The position numbers and the translations under genes were made by a program. The notes below the pieces were generated by a model. That model was not told where the DNA came from, did no database searches, and worked only from the letters and a program-made list of their open reading frames with translations. 64,000 nucleotides of DNA. It comes from Psychrobacter sp. UBA3962 (GTDB taxonomy: Bacteria > Pseudomonadota > Gammaproteobacteria > Pseudomonadales > Moraxellaceae). The stretch spans positions 13,029 through 77,028 of the forward strand of contig NZ_DGDC01000030.1 of the NCBI RefSeq assembly GCF_002385225.1, written 5' to 3'. Positions 17,274 to 26,242 of the stretch are shown one piece after another (the first letter of the stretch is position 1; each line of letters opens with the position of its first letter).

Positions 17274-18067
17274 CCGGGGCTGCCTCAGGGATTGGTCTGG
17301 CTTTATGTCAGCGTTTACTCGATCAAGGGCAGCAAGTCTGTGCTTGTGATATTGATTATGAGGCTTTAAAAAGCCACTATACTGAGCATAAGCTGGTTGA
17401 TGACGGCGGCACCTTAATGTTGTATCCGCTTGATGTACGGCGTGTTGAGCAGTGGCAACAGTTAATAAGTAAGGTATTAACCCAGTGGTCAAGCATCGAT
17501 GTTATGTGTAATGTGGCGGGCGTGTTGAAAGACAATTGGGTGACAGATATTGTCATTCCAGATGAAGTGGATTTCCACTTTGACATCAATGTAAAGGGCA
17601 CCATTTACGGAACTCAAAGCGTCATAGAGCCGATGCGCAACCAGGGCAAAGGACATATTATTAATGTGGCTTCTATGGCCGCCTTGTCACCGGTTCCAGG
17701 TCTGTCTTTATATAGCGCCAGTAAGTATGCGGTACGCTCTTATTCATTGGCAGCCGGTATAGAGTTGGCACCGTATGGTATTGCAGTAACCACAATTTGT
17801 CCTGATGCGGTTCAAACCCCCATGCTTGATCAGCAAAAAGACAAGGAACAAGCGGCCTTAACCTTCTCTGGTAACCGTACTTTAACGGTCGATGAGGTGG
17901 TAGACGCGATATTAGGGACCGCATTAAAAAGCAGTCCTATGGAAATAATGCTGCCCCAAAGCCGCGGCGTAGTGGCTAAGTTTGCCAATATTTTTCCGCA
18001 AACCTCAGGACGCTTCATCGATATCTTCCAGAAGCAAGGCATTAAGCGTCAGGCCAAAAGTAGATAA
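17252..18067 (+). CDS. Short-chain dehydrogenase/reductase
   Basis: The 271-residue product has a GTG start with a GAGG site 6 bases upstream. It shows the cofactor-binding TGAASGIG, the NVAG and NVKG motifs, and the catalytic Ser...Tyr-x-x-x-Lys in SLYSASKYAVRS (about residues 150-160). PDAVQTPM follows the usual PGxxxT position. It is a classical SDR oxidoreductase using NAD(P)H. The overlap with the MBL gene indicates an operon; the pair probably acts on the same ester or hydroxyl substrate, but this is inference. Confidence 0.88.
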   Translation: MAQTYIVTGAASGIGLALCQRLLDQGQQVCACDIDYEALKSHYTEHKLVDDGGTLMLYPLDVRRVEQWQQLISKVLTQWSSIDVMCNVAGVLKDNWVTDIVIPDEVDFHFDINVKGTIYGTQSVIEPMRNQGKGHIINVASMAALSPVPGLSLYSASKYAVRSYSLAAGIELAPYGIAVTTICPDAVQTPMLDQQKDKEQAALTFSGNRTLTVDEVVDAILGTALKSSPMEIMLPQSRGVVAKFANIFPQTSGRFIDIFQKQGIKRQAKSR

Positions 18068-18126
18068 CCATATAGTCTTATTGTGATAGTTACTAAAAAG
18101 CGATCATTATAAAAAGCTATCGTCAT

Positions 18127-18160
18127 AAAAAAGCAGCCCCAGAACTGGGGCTGCTTTTTT
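18127..18160. terminator. Bidirectional terminator between the SDR and nitroreductase genes
   Basis: Perfect 16-base stem: six A, GCAGCCCCAG, loop AA (TT), CTGGGGCTGC, six T. Confidence 0.95.
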
Positions 18161-18202
18161 GGTTGTTAGACTTAGTTTGAATTTTAGAGCTAGTTTATTG
18201 AA

Positions 18203-18814
18203 TTATTTACCATAAACTTTTAAACGGCTGTCGATTGGTGCAAACTCTTTGTCGCCTGCTTTTTGCTCAATACCACCGAATACCATCTGCGCAGTAAGTT
18301 TCCAGCTAGGGTCAATGTTCCAAGTTTTGGCCACTTCTTCATCGATTACTGGGTTGTAATGCTGTAAGTTTGCCCCGATGTCTAGGCTGGCTAAGGCGGT
18401 CCAAATGACATACTGATGCATGGCACTGGTATGCTCTGACCAAACTGGGAAACGGTCAGCATATAAGGCAAAGTTTTCTTGCAAGTTTTTCACAACATTT
18501 TGGTCTTCAAAGAAAAGCACCGTACCTGCACCAGCTTTAAAACCATTTAACTTCTGTTCCGTGCTTTTAAATTTCTCGTCATCATTTACGATCTTACGTA
18601 GCGTGTCTTCAGTGATTTGCCATAGTTTTTTATGGTCTTCCCCGAATAAAACCACCAAACGAGTGGATTGAGAGTTAAAAGAAGAAGGGGTATGCAAGAT
18701 AGCATGCTCTACCAGAGCCACAACTTGGTCTTTGTCTACCGGTAGCTGATCATTTAGAGCATAGATTGAACGACGGGCTTCAGCCAGTGTTTGTAAATTT
18801 TGTAAGTTTGACAT
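18203..18814 (-). CDS. Nitroreductase-family FMN oxidoreductase
   Basis: The 203-residue product resembles the small nitroreductase group related to yeast Frm2/Hbn1: ARRSIYALNDQLP near the N-terminus (FMN phosphate site), HTPSSFNSQSTRLVVLFG (the SxNxQ-type flavin loop), and an internal FEDQNVV block. It probably reduces nitro compounds or quinones with NAD(P)H. A CGGAGAA site precedes the ATG. Its neighbours (pirin, DoxX, LysR) fit a redox or electrophile response. Confidence 0.88.
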   Translation of the reverse strand: MSNLQNLQTLAEARRSIYALNDQLPVDKDQVVALVEHAILHTPSSFNSQSTRLVVLFGEDHKKLWQITEDTLRKIVNDDEKFKSTEQKLNGFKAGAGTVLFFEDQNVVKNLQENFALYADRFPVWSEHTSAMHQYVIWTALASLDIGANLQHYNPVIDEEVAKTWNIDPSWKLTAQMVFGGIEQKAGDKEFAPIDSRLKVYGK

Positions 18815-19066
18815 AATTATTCTCCGATATATTTATAGGGATGGGGTTAAAACATTAAGGTTTAATTACTGTCAGTAGTTGCTCCTTTTTAAAGCTTTTT
18901 TAATAAGACTTTTTTAGGACTACTGTGCTCAGTTAAGGTCTGTGCCTTGCTTAATATTTTGATGAATTAATTGGGATTAATTATAAAATATTAGACCTAA
19001 ACTGCCATGTAATTTATGTAAAAATTATTTAACAATAGCTATTTATAGTGAATTTAGGTTACACAA

Positions 19067-19999
19067 TCAGCCTTTAAAACCTTCTGGTAACGTGGGTGCT
19101 TCTAATCTTTTTAATTCAGAATCGACCTCACCAAAACGAGGGTGATGATTGTTCCAGTCGATAATGGCTTGCTCTATATCTTGTTTATTGTCAGCGACAA
19201 AGTTCCACCACAGCAGTACCTTTTGATTTAGAGGCTCGCCGCCGAGTAGCATAAAGCGGGCACTTTTGTGGCCTTTAACATTAATAACGGTCTTTTGACT
19301 AACGTCATCAAAGCGAATCAGCTGATTTTGTTCGTACTTTTTGCCCTGGTACTCGACGCCATCAACGACCATTAAGATTCCGTACTCAAAGCCTGGCTCT
19401 AGCACCAAAGATACTTCGGTATCTTCAACCAAATGCACATCCAAGCCAATAAGTTTGCTGTACTGAATAGTTGGAGCGCTATAGCTTTCTCCTTCAGGGG
19501 TGGTGTAATCCCCTGTGGTCAACACATATTCAGCGCCTTGCTCTTTCCAGCTTGGCAGCTCAGGGTAGTGATGAAAATTTCGCTCTATTTTTTGATCCAG
19601 AGGTAGCGCAATCCACAGTTGCACCATATTCATACCCCGCCAAGCCTCTGCAGAGCCACCTGTATCAGGGAACACACTCTGTTCGGTGTGGCTAATGCCT
19701 TGATCGTTACCGGTACCAGCAGTCATCACGTTCACTTGGTTTTTGGTAATGACTTTCTCGTTCCCTAGGCTGTCTTTATGAAGCACCTCTCCCTCAATCA
19801 TCCAGCTGAAAGTTTGCAAATTAATATGCGGGTGTCTACCCACTTGCATACCTTCTTCCTCATCGCCAAATTCGGCAGGGCCTGCGTGATCCATAAAGCA
19901 CCAAGCGCCAATAGGCTCTTTTCCTTTATTGGGTAAAAAGCGAGCGATAGGAATACCGCCAACATCTGCCAAACGAGGGTCTAATATTTCAGTTTTCAT
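19067..19999 (-). CDS. Pirin-family protein
   Basis: The 310-residue product has the bicupin pirin layout. The N-terminal cupin carries GRHPHINLQTFSW and GISHTEQ, giving two His from HPH plus His and Glu from SHTE, the usual metal ligands. The C-terminal cupin contains the GGEPLNQKVLLWWNFV motif typical of pirins. Bacterial pirins such as YhaK/YhhW are quercetinases or redox sensors, usually iron-bound. It lies near DoxX and a LysR regulator, a common pairing. Confidence 0.92.
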   Translation of the reverse strand: MKTEILDPRLADVGGIPIARFLPNKGKEPIGAWCFMDHAGPAEFGDEEEGMQVGRHPHINLQTFSWMIEGEVLHKDSLGNEKVITKNQVNVMTAGTGNDQGISHTEQSVFPDTGGSAEAWRGMNMVQLWIALPLDQKIERNFHHYPELPSWKEQGAEYVLTTGDYTTPEGESYSAPTIQYSKLIGLDVHLVEDTEVSLVLEPGFEYGILMVVDGVEYQGKKYEQNQLIRFDDVSQKTVINVKGHKSARFMLLGGEPLNQKVLLWWNFVADNKQDIEQAIIDWNNHHPRFGEVDSELKRLEAPTLPEGFKG

Positions 20000-20389
20000 A
20001 AAGCACCTATCATTTTTATTAAGGGGGTAAGGGCTAGCAGTTAACGATTATGTGGCATATTCATGGTGTAAATCTTACGCATCGTCAATCTCGTAAGGGC
20101 GTAATAATCAGCAAAACCAAAGTTATGGTTTCTTTTTATCCGACCCCTTTGAGCACTATCAGGTATTAGCCACTTGATCTATTGTTTTCATAACTTATCC
20201 TTATTTCACTATTAAGACAAACAATAAAAAATTAATAAAATAGGATAGATATTTAACATGACTACATAATAATGGTTATAATTATTATTGCAAGTAGTGC
20301 TGATAACCGTTTATTGTTTGTTCGCAACACTCTAAAAACCACCCTTAAATTTAATCAATTGGATTAGCGCAAATTAACTAAAAATAAGA
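20000..20389. other. Intergenic region upstream of pirin
   Basis: AT-rich, no credible gene. A perfect dyad ATAATAAT-7-ATTATTAT lies at 20266-20288; it is A/T only and may be chance. The pirin promoter must lie in the 20000-20100 part. Confidence 0.4.
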
Positions 20390-20521
20390 GTGAAGTCTCT
20401 TTTAGAAGATGCAGCAGCAAAAAATCTACGCGTTAAACCCATTTGTCCTTTCGTTAAGTCTTATATTGATAAGCATCCTGAGTACCAAGATAACTCTGTA
20501 TTTCATAAGGCAGCGCCATAA
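20390..20521 (+). pseudogene. Remnant of a YjdJ-like GNAT acetyltransferase (C-terminus only)
   Basis: A 43-codon open stretch reads VKSLLEDAAAKNLRVKPIC, then PFVKSYIDKHPEYQDNSVF and ends HKAAP-stop. The block CPFVKSYIDKHPEYQD matches the conserved C-terminal end of small GNAT N-acetyltransferases (YjdJ type). The upstream acetyl-CoA-binding part is missing, and stops occur in the same frame just before. No ribosome site is seen. It is most likely a decayed gene, not a short functional one. Confidence 0.7.
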
Positions 20522-20607
20522 TAACGGTAGTTAGTTATAGGTTATATATAGGCTGGGTGATTTAACTAACCCAGCCGCTAACTTAGACTTTTATGCTGTG
20601 TATCGAC

Positions 20608-21018
20608 CTATAAACCGTGTGTTGTAGGCTGTGTCTGGTTACGCGCATCGATTGAATAAGCGCCTGGGCCATGAGCCACAATCATTAAGAAGCCACCTGC
20701 CATCGCTAAGTTTTTCATAAAGTTCATCATTTGATTTTGGTCCCCAAAGTCAGCGTGGAAGATAAGGGCGGAAACGATACTAAATCCGGCCATTAAGAAA
20801 GCGACCAAACGTGTTTTAAAGCCAACCAAAATGGCTAAACCCCCAAAGACTTCTAACAGGATAACCAGAGGCAGTATGAAGCCCGGTACGCCCATGGATT
20901 CCATATAGCCTTGAGTGGCCGCATAACCGGTGATTTTGCCAATACCTGAAAAGATAAAGATGGCTACTAATAAAAAACGACCCAATAGGGCGCTGGCATT
21001 GTTTACTGAAGTGTTCAT
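20608..21018 (-). CDS. DoxX-family membrane protein
   Basis: The 136-residue protein has four membrane segments and the DoxX pattern: LLGRFLLVAIFIFSGIGKITGY, PLVILLEVFGGLAILVGF, then LVAFLMAGFSIVSALIFHADF and the final MKNLAMAGGFLMIVAHGPG. DoxX/YphA-like proteins sit in the inner membrane and are tied to redox or thiol homeostasis, sometimes with SodA. It is divergent from a LysR regulator that probably controls it. Confidence 0.92.
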   Translation of the reverse strand: MNTSVNNASALLGRFLLVAIFIFSGIGKITGYAATQGYMESMGVPGFILPLVILLEVFGGLAILVGFKTRLVAFLMAGFSIVSALIFHADFGDQNQMMNFMKNLAMAGGFLMIVAHGPGAYSIDARNQTQPTTHGL

Positions 21019-21077
21019 AACAATTCCTTAAATATAAAATAATTTTGTTTACAGTTGCTAAGTAATGAAGCCATTAT

Positions 21078-21112
21078 AATTGTTGATTTTATTTCAATAA
21101 ACATCAATAATT
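21078..21112. promoter_or_regulatory. Candidate LysR operator between doxX and the LysR gene
   Basis: AATTGTTGAT (21078-21087) and ATCAATAATT (21103-21112) form 10-base arms with one mismatch and a 15-base spacer, in the 155-base divergent gap. LysR regulators normally bind such dyads in a shared divergent promoter. Assignment is by position and symmetry only. Confidence 0.5.
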
Positions 21113-21173
21113 GCAAATGATAGTTCTTTTTATAAGAACAATAGAGTCGTAATAAAGACACAGGGGAGAGGTT

Positions 21174-22082
21174 ATGGGACAGTTCGAAGACATGGCAATG
21201 TTTATCAAGGTGGTTGATTCTGGAAGCATTACCAATGCAGCTGACCAACTTAATATCGCAAAATCTGCAGTAAGTAGACGCTTAAAAGAGTTAGAGACGC
21301 GTTTGAATACCCAGTTAATTAGCCGCACGACCCGCAATTCGACTCTGACAGAAGCGGGTCAGAAGTATTATCAAGAGGCCTGTAGTATTCTCAGCGAGGT
21401 GGATCTGTTAAATGAGCAAATCAGTGGTCTGTCCTCTCAGCTAGAAGGCAAGATGAGACTGACCGCTCCTTTGTCTTTTGGATTAATGCATTTAGATGAA
21501 ATCATTCATAACTTTGCTCAGCAGCACCCCCAGTTAAGCTTTGAACTCGACTTTTCTGACCGGCACATTGACTTAGTGGAGGAAGGCTATGAGTTGGCCA
21601 TCCGTATTGGTGAGCTGAAAGACTCCTCTTATCAGGCCAAGCGACTGACGGTGATTCGGCGGGTGCTTTGTGCCAGTCCTGAATACCTGAAACAGGCCGG
21701 CGTGCCTGACAGTGTAGAGGCATTAAAACAGCACGCCTTTTTACAGTATGGATTAACCAATAAGCAAGGCGAATTAGAGGTGATCGACCCTACAGGAAAA
21801 AAACATAGGGTAGAGATGACGTCAAGGTTTAAAGCCAATAATGGCAACTTCTTACTAGATATGGCCATTAAAGGGCATGGTATTGCGTTTACTCCGACAT
21901 TTATTGCTTATCAAAGTCTGGCAAAAGGGGAGCTGGTTCCGATTATGGAAGACCATCAGTTTCCCACCTTAAATGCGTATGCGGTGTACCCAAAAAATAG
22001 ATTTTTATCACAGCGTTGCCGGTTATTAATTGACTATATTATTGAGCAAATTGGGGATGAGCCTTACTGGGACAATGTTTAA
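21174..22082 (+). CDS. LysR-family transcriptional regulator
   Basis: The 302-residue product has the N-terminal winged helix-turn-helix (residues 1-60, SITNAADQLNIAKSAVSRRLKELE) and a LysR substrate-binding domain (about 90-295, LEGKMRLTAPLSFG, EEGYELAIRIG, GHGIAFTPTFI). The variant resembles the AaeR/DsdC-like group that often regulates divergent quinone or pirin/DoxX genes. It is divergent from doxX and is likely its regulator; the ligand is not known. Confidence 0.93.
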   Translation: MGQFEDMAMFIKVVDSGSITNAADQLNIAKSAVSRRLKELETRLNTQLISRTTRNSTLTEAGQKYYQEACSILSEVDLLNEQISGLSSQLEGKMRLTAPLSFGLMHLDEIIHNFAQQHPQLSFELDFSDRHIDLVEEGYELAIRIGELKDSSYQAKRLTVIRRVLCASPEYLKQAGVPDSVEALKQHAFLQYGLTNKQGELEVIDPTGKKHRVEMTSRFKANNGNFLLDMAIKGHGIAFTPTFIAYQSLAKGELVPIMEDHQFPTLNAYAVYPKNRFLSQRCRLLIDYIIEQIGDEPYWDNV

Positions 22083-22120
22083 AATATTTGCTAAAGCTTA
22101 TCTGAGATGAGTAAATAAAA

Positions 22121-22153
22121 AATAGCCCCTTATCAAGATGGTAAGGGGCTATT
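22121..22153 (-). terminator. Terminator of the iron alcohol dehydrogenase gene
   Basis: AATAGCCCCTTA and TAAGGGGCTATT are perfect 12-base arms with a 9-base loop; on minus the stem is followed by a T-rich run. It can serve the LysR gene weakly on plus. Confidence 0.85.
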
Positions 22154-22190
22154 GCTATTAATGGGCTTTGAAACCCATTTATTAAGGCTG

Positions 22191-23480
22191 TTATTTACTT
22201 AGCGAGTCGCTGATGTCCTTGATGTCATGTAAGATTTTAACAATCTCAGCTTGGGTGAAGTATCTTGGCACTGAATAAGTGTCTCTCACTTCTACGGCTG
22301 CTGCTTTAGCAATCTTTATGAAGTCAGCTTCATTGATGCCTTTTACGCTACGATCAATATTGGTCTCTTCGATTAAAGCTCTGACTTGAGCGATTAAATA
22401 ATCTGCCAGTTTACCGTCATCAGCTTTAGATTGAGCGGTATCTACCACCCCAGCTTTTTTAGCCAAAGTAGCCAGTCTGTGTTCACAAACATCCCGGTTG
22501 GCATCTAGGATGTGCGGTAGAACAATGGCGTTGGCGCGACCGTGAGGAATGCTATAAAAGGCACCTAACTGGTGAGCAATGGCATGCACGTAGCCTAAAC
22601 CGGCTTTATTAAAAGAAATACCGCCATAATGGGCAGCAATACCCATCTCTTCTCGGGCTTTTAAGTTTTCGCCGTCTTTATAGGCCACGGGTAAATACTG
22701 AAATACAGTGCGGGTTGCAGAAGCCGCGTAATAGTCAGTTTCACTACTGGCATTAACGCTCATCCAGGCCTCTAAAGCGTGGGTTAGCACATCAATACCG
22801 GTATCAGCAGTAATATGTGGTGGCATACCTTTCATGATGACCGGATCAATGGCAGCCGCTCGCGGCACCATTCTTGGGTCAATAGATAGAGATTTTTGAT
22901 GTGTCTTGTCATCAGAAACCACCGCCCCTAGCGTAGCCTCAGAGCCCGTCCCTGCTGTGGTAGGGATACAGTAAAGGGGCATCATTTTCCCGGCTTTAAG
23001 TAGTCCCATTAGTTTTTGTGGTTTCCGCTTGCTGGCCTGACTCATGGCAATAATTTTTGCCGCATCAATCACCGACCCCCCACCTAATGCTAAGATGGCG
23101 TCGCAGTTATTATCTACTGAGTGCTTGATACCGGCCTCAACCACGCTAAAAGTGGGGTCTGGGGTAATGCCATCGTATAGATGAAAACCAATTCCCTTTT
23201 GTTGTAGGTAGTCGGTTATTTTATCAGGGATCCCTAGCTGATTTAGAACAGAGTCGGTGACGATTAAAATTTTAGTCGCCCCTTCGTTGATCATCATATC
23301 GCACAGCTCAAAGCAGGACTGATCACCAATAAATAGCTGAGGTCTAGGAATAGGAACCACTAAGGCGAAGGCATGCAAGGCTTTGGCGCGAGTTTTAGCG
23401 ACGGCCAGATAACCAGCATGATTCAATTTTTTGGGAGTGAAAGCGTGTTGTAAAGTGGCAACTGCCTTGCTAACTGGCAT
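22191..23480 (-). CDS. Iron-containing alcohol dehydrogenase
   Basis: The 429-residue enzyme belongs to the Fe-ADH (group III) family. It has the NAD(P) loop GGGSVIDAAK, TTAGTGSEAT, and the metal-binding region DTGIDVLTHALEAW, YVHAIAHQLG and IPHGRANAIVLPH. It oxidises or reduces alcohols/aldehydes in the cytosol; the substrate cannot be told from sequence. Slightly longer than the typical 385-residue form through an N-terminal extension of about 40 residues (basic, with a PKKLNHAGY segment). Single gene with own terminator. Confidence 0.93.
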   Translation of the reverse strand: MPVSKAVATLQHAFTPKKLNHAGYLAVAKTRAKALHAFALVVPIPRPQLFIGDQSCFELCDMMINEGATKILIVTDSVLNQLGIPDKITDYLQQKGIGFHLYDGITPDPTFSVVEAGIKHSVDNNCDAILALGGGSVIDAAKIIAMSQASKRKPQKLMGLLKAGKMMPLYCIPTTAGTGSEATLGAVVSDDKTHQKSLSIDPRMVPRAAAIDPVIMKGMPPHITADTGIDVLTHALEAWMSVNASSETDYYAASATRTVFQYLPVAYKDGENLKAREEMGIAAHYGGISFNKAGLGYVHAIAHQLGAFYSIPHGRANAIVLPHILDANRDVCEHRLATLAKKAGVVDTAQSKADDGKLADYLIAQVRALIEETNIDRSVKGINEADFIKIAKAAAVEVRDTYSVPRYFTQAEIVKILHDIKDISDSLSK

Positions 23481-23594
23481 ACAAAAATCCTTTTCATATT
23501 GCTAAATGTAAGAGTAATAACAGTATAGATATAGTAAACAGGTTGCAAGCATTAAGGAAATAAATTGTAGGTAAAAGAGCGTGACTATAGCGTC

Positions 23595-23616
23595 TAACTT
23601 TGAAGTAACAAAGTTA
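23595..23616. repeat. Dyad upstream of the alcohol dehydrogenase gene
   Basis: TAACTTTG (23595-23602), AAGTAA, CAAAGTTA (23609-23616): perfect 8-base arms about 115 bases before the gene start. It may be an operator; no regulator is identified. Confidence 0.4.
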
Positions 23617-23748
23617 AAGAGCGGTAAAAACCAGGCATTAAATACGGTTAGAAATTATTTTGCCGTTATATCAGGCAGATAAGAGGATATATGGATTTAG
23701 AGAGCGGAGATAAACACAAAAGAGGTAAAACAGAAGAGATAAAAATAA

Positions 23749-23839
23749 TGGCGGTGAAGGAGGGATTCGAACCCTCGATACGCTATTAACGTATACACAC
23801 TTTCCAGGCGTGCGCTTTCGACCACTCAGCCACTTCACC
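23749..23839 (-). tRNA. tRNA-Ser (anticodon GGA)
   Basis: The minus strand folds as a class II tRNA with long variable arm. Acceptor GGTGAAG pairs with CTTCACC, then discriminator G and an encoded CCA (23751-23749). The anticodon loop CTGGAAA (23807-23801) gives GGA, reading UCC and UCU. The variable stem is ATACG...CGTAT and the T loop is GTTCGAATC. It matches tRNA-Ser(GGA) closely. It stands alone between the alcohol dehydrogenase and nuclease genes; no attachment-site duplication was noticed. Confidence 0.97.
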
Positions 23840-24077
23840 GTTTTGAAGCCCCATAGTATACCTAAACCCAAAACAATTGTCATCTTTGATGGGTTTAATT
23901 CGAAACTAATAACAAATAACTTTCTTGGACGTCATATACTGACGCTTAATGTGGTTAAAAACTTTACAGGGTCTACCTTGGTTGCTAGCATAGCCTACCT
24001 TTGGGTAAGCAGTAACCGAAAGACAGCGGTTACCATAAAATAGTAGGATTCGGTGGGGTTAACTAGAGGCGATAAAA

Positions 24078-25064
24078 GTGGGAAACAAAACAGGCCAAAT
24101 ACAGATAAAAAATCGGCCAGAAAGGAGAGAGGGCAATACAGCTGTCTTGAAAGTAGACTCAAGAGAAGTCAGTCTCTATCGACTGTCTGGACAGATTATC
24201 ACGAAGTTGATAATAATTGTGAGCTTGATGTTTTCAATATCAGCTTGGGCCACAGACTTTAAAGACTGTGGTCAGAACTTTTATCAAGCTCAGGCACCAG
24301 ATTACTTAGATCAAAAAATACTGAATAAAAGCGTCCCTTTATGCTTTAATGGATTTGCCACCTTATATTCAGGTCTGTCGAGAACGCCATTATGGTCAGC
24401 AGAGTATTTAACCCGTGAGCGCCTGTATCAAGCCGAAGACTTGCCACGTGAGGACAGTTTCCACAGTGAAAGTCGGTTGCCAAGTGCCATGCGGGCTCAG
24501 CTTTCTGATTACAAAGGCTCAGGCTATGATCGAGGACACTTAGCCCCTAATGGGGACATGGCCAATGTCAATCAACAATATGACAGCTTTAGTCTGGCCA
24601 ATATTATTCCTCAGAGTCCGGAAAACAACCGTTATCTCTGGAGAAATATTGAGTCGGTCACCCGTTACTTAACCAAAAAGCATGGGGAGGCCTATGTCAT
24701 TACTGGAGTGGTGTTTAGTGGCAAAAAGCTAACCCAATTAAACAACCGCGTATTAATACCGACCCATATTTTTAAAGCGGTCTATATCCCTGCCACAGGC
24801 CAGGCTGGTGTCTACTATGCGCCCAATGACGAGACACAGCGGGTTGAGATAATTAGTGTTGATGAGCTAGCCCTACGCTCTAATATTGATGTTTTTCCTG
24901 GTATCGAAGCCACAGCAAAGTCGACAGCGATGCCGTTACCGGTCAAGGTGGGAGATATTGCCGATAGAGAAAAACAAACAAAGCCGCCTGAGGATGAGCC
25001 ACTGTGGTATTTGATATTAATTGAGATTTTACGCTGGTTTGTCGATAATTTTCTGAAAAAATAA
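24078..25064 (+). CDS. DNA/RNA non-specific endonuclease, secreted
   Basis: The 328-residue reading frame has the Serratia-nuclease motif DRGHLAP (151-157) with catalytic His154, followed by NIIPQSPENNRYLWRNIE, which holds the magnesium-binding Asn. A hydrophobic segment (about residues 40-57, ending FSISAWA) is a likely Sec signal peptide, but it is 40 residues in. The GTG at 24078 has AGAGG 8 bases upstream; a TTG or GTG nearer the signal peptide is possible, so the start is uncertain. The C-terminus ends in a hydrophobic WYLILIEILRWFVDNFLKK tail that could bind membrane. It acts on nucleic acids outside the cytosol. Confidence 0.85.
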   Translation: MGNKTGQIQIKNRPERREGNTAVLKVDSREVSLYRLSGQIITKLIIIVSLMFSISAWATDFKDCGQNFYQAQAPDYLDQKILNKSVPLCFNGFATLYSGLSRTPLWSAEYLTRERLYQAEDLPREDSFHSESRLPSAMRAQLSDYKGSGYDRGHLAPNGDMANVNQQYDSFSLANIIPQSPENNRYLWRNIESVTRYLTKKHGEAYVITGVVFSGKKLTQLNNRVLIPTHIFKAVYIPATGQAGVYYAPNDETQRVEIISVDELALRSNIDVFPGIEATAKSTAMPLPVKVGDIADREKQTKPPEDEPLWYLILIEILRWFVDNFLKK

Positions 25065-25205
25065 GGGCTTGACCCTAAATCCTGTGGGTTGGTTAATGGA
25101 GATTGGCAAGGCGAAGTAATGCTTTGATAACAACCTAATTCATGATAAAAGTAAGCACTGATACCCCATCTAAATAGGTTAAATAGACCAAAGGAGTGAG
25201 TCGCT

Positions 25206-25541
25206 ATGACGCAATCTACTGAAAATAGTGCAGAACAAGAAACGTTGAATGCTGCACCATTTGCTTTCAAACCCTATGAGAATGATCATCAAAGTCTACA
25301 AATCGGTGAGCTGGTCTTTGAGAACCAAACTGATAGAGTTATTGCTTATGGTGATATTGAGATTACTAAAAATGAGCAGGGGCTGAGCGAAGCATTAAAG
25401 CTACAACAGCTATTTAATCTTATTGTTGCCGAGCTGCAGTCTGCTAAGCAAGCAGGTGATTTTACAGAAAATTCTAATAAACAAGGCTTATTAGATAACC
25501 AAGACTCATTCAGTAAGGAAGTAGACAATCCTTTTTCATAA
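25206..25541 (+). CDS. Small hypothetical protein
   Basis: The 111-residue soluble acidic product has an AGGAG-type site 7-10 bases before the ATG. The core runs QSLQIGELVFENQTDRVIAYG and DIEITKNEQGLSEALKLQQLFNLIV, which looks like a small beta sheet plus helix; both ends are low-complexity. I do not recognise the family. Small proteins of this look occur in Acinetobacter and Psychrobacter, by memory only. Cytosolic; function unknown. Confidence 0.7.
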   Translation: MTQSTENSAEQETLNAAPFAFKPYENDHQSLQIGELVFENQTDRVIAYGDIEITKNEQGLSEALKLQQLFNLIVAELQSAKQAGDFTENSNKQGLLDNQDSFSKEVDNPFS

Positions 25542-25795
25542 CTATAACCGTTAAAAAATAGAAGGGTAATAATTAATTGATTTAAAACTTTTTTTTTAAT
25601 GATTAATGGTTATAATTAACTATACCTTTCAGGGTAGTTTAATAAAAAAACGTCTTGACCGAATCAAATTCAGTGTCTAAGATATCTCAATCACGAAGCA
25701 ATAATAGTAAGTAGTGGTTTTCCATATTTGAACTCCAAGTCAATTAGGTTACTGCAAAAACTAACTTTGAATATTTTTTCGAAAGGAATCGTAGT

Positions 25796-26179
25796 ATGAA
25801 ACTTTTAAATCAATCAGTATTAGCACTTTCAGCTTTAGGTCTTGCTACAGTAGCTATGGCTGCTGATCCATTAGCCAATACCACTTGGCAAACTTATGAC
25901 AATGGCGAACCAAAAGCACTTGTTAAAATCACAGAATCTGGCGGTGTGTTAACTGGTAAGATTATCTCTACCAACCGTCCTGAAGGCAAGAAGTTCGTAG
26001 GCCGTACTGTGATGTCAGGTCTAAAAGCTGACGGTGGTGGCAAATATAGCGGTGGTCAAATCACTGACCCAGAAAACGATAAAACGTATCGTTTAACTGC
26101 TGAGCTAAAAGGTAGTGATTTAAAACTAAAAGGCCACTTAGGTCCATTCTCACGTAGCCAAACGTGGAAGAAAAAATAA
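25796..26179 (+). CDS. DUF2147-family secreted protein
   Basis: The 127-residue product has a cleavable signal peptide (MKLLNQSVLALSALGLATVAMA) and a DUF2147 core: NTTWQTYDNGEPKALVKI, LTGKIIS, GRTVMSGLKADGGGKYSGGQITDPENDKTYRL and LKGHLGPFSRSQTWKK. This is a periplasmic lipocalin-like small beta-barrel family of unknown role. A GAAAGGA site precedes the ATG. Ends at a clear terminator. Confidence 0.9.
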   Translation: MKLLNQSVLALSALGLATVAMAADPLANTTWQTYDNGEPKALVKITESGGVLTGKIISTNRPEGKKFVGRTVMSGLKADGGGKYSGGQITDPENDKTYRLTAELKGSDLKLKGHLGPFSRSQTWKKK

Positions 26180-26211
26180 TTTAGCCAAGTTAATTAGCTA
26201 AATTAAGAAAG

Positions 26212-26242
26212 AAGCCAGATAGTGATATCTGGCTTTTTTTGT
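26212..26242 (+). terminator. Terminator after the DUF2147 gene
   Basis: AAGCCAGATA, loop GTGA, TATCTGGCTT then T run. On minus the U tract is interrupted, so it is weaker for the ceramidase gene. Confidence 0.9.

Noticed and set aside
20266..20288. ATAATAAT-ATTATTAT dyad as a Fur box.
   Set aside because: Only A and T, spacing and core do not match GATAAT repeats, and nearby genes are not iron genes.
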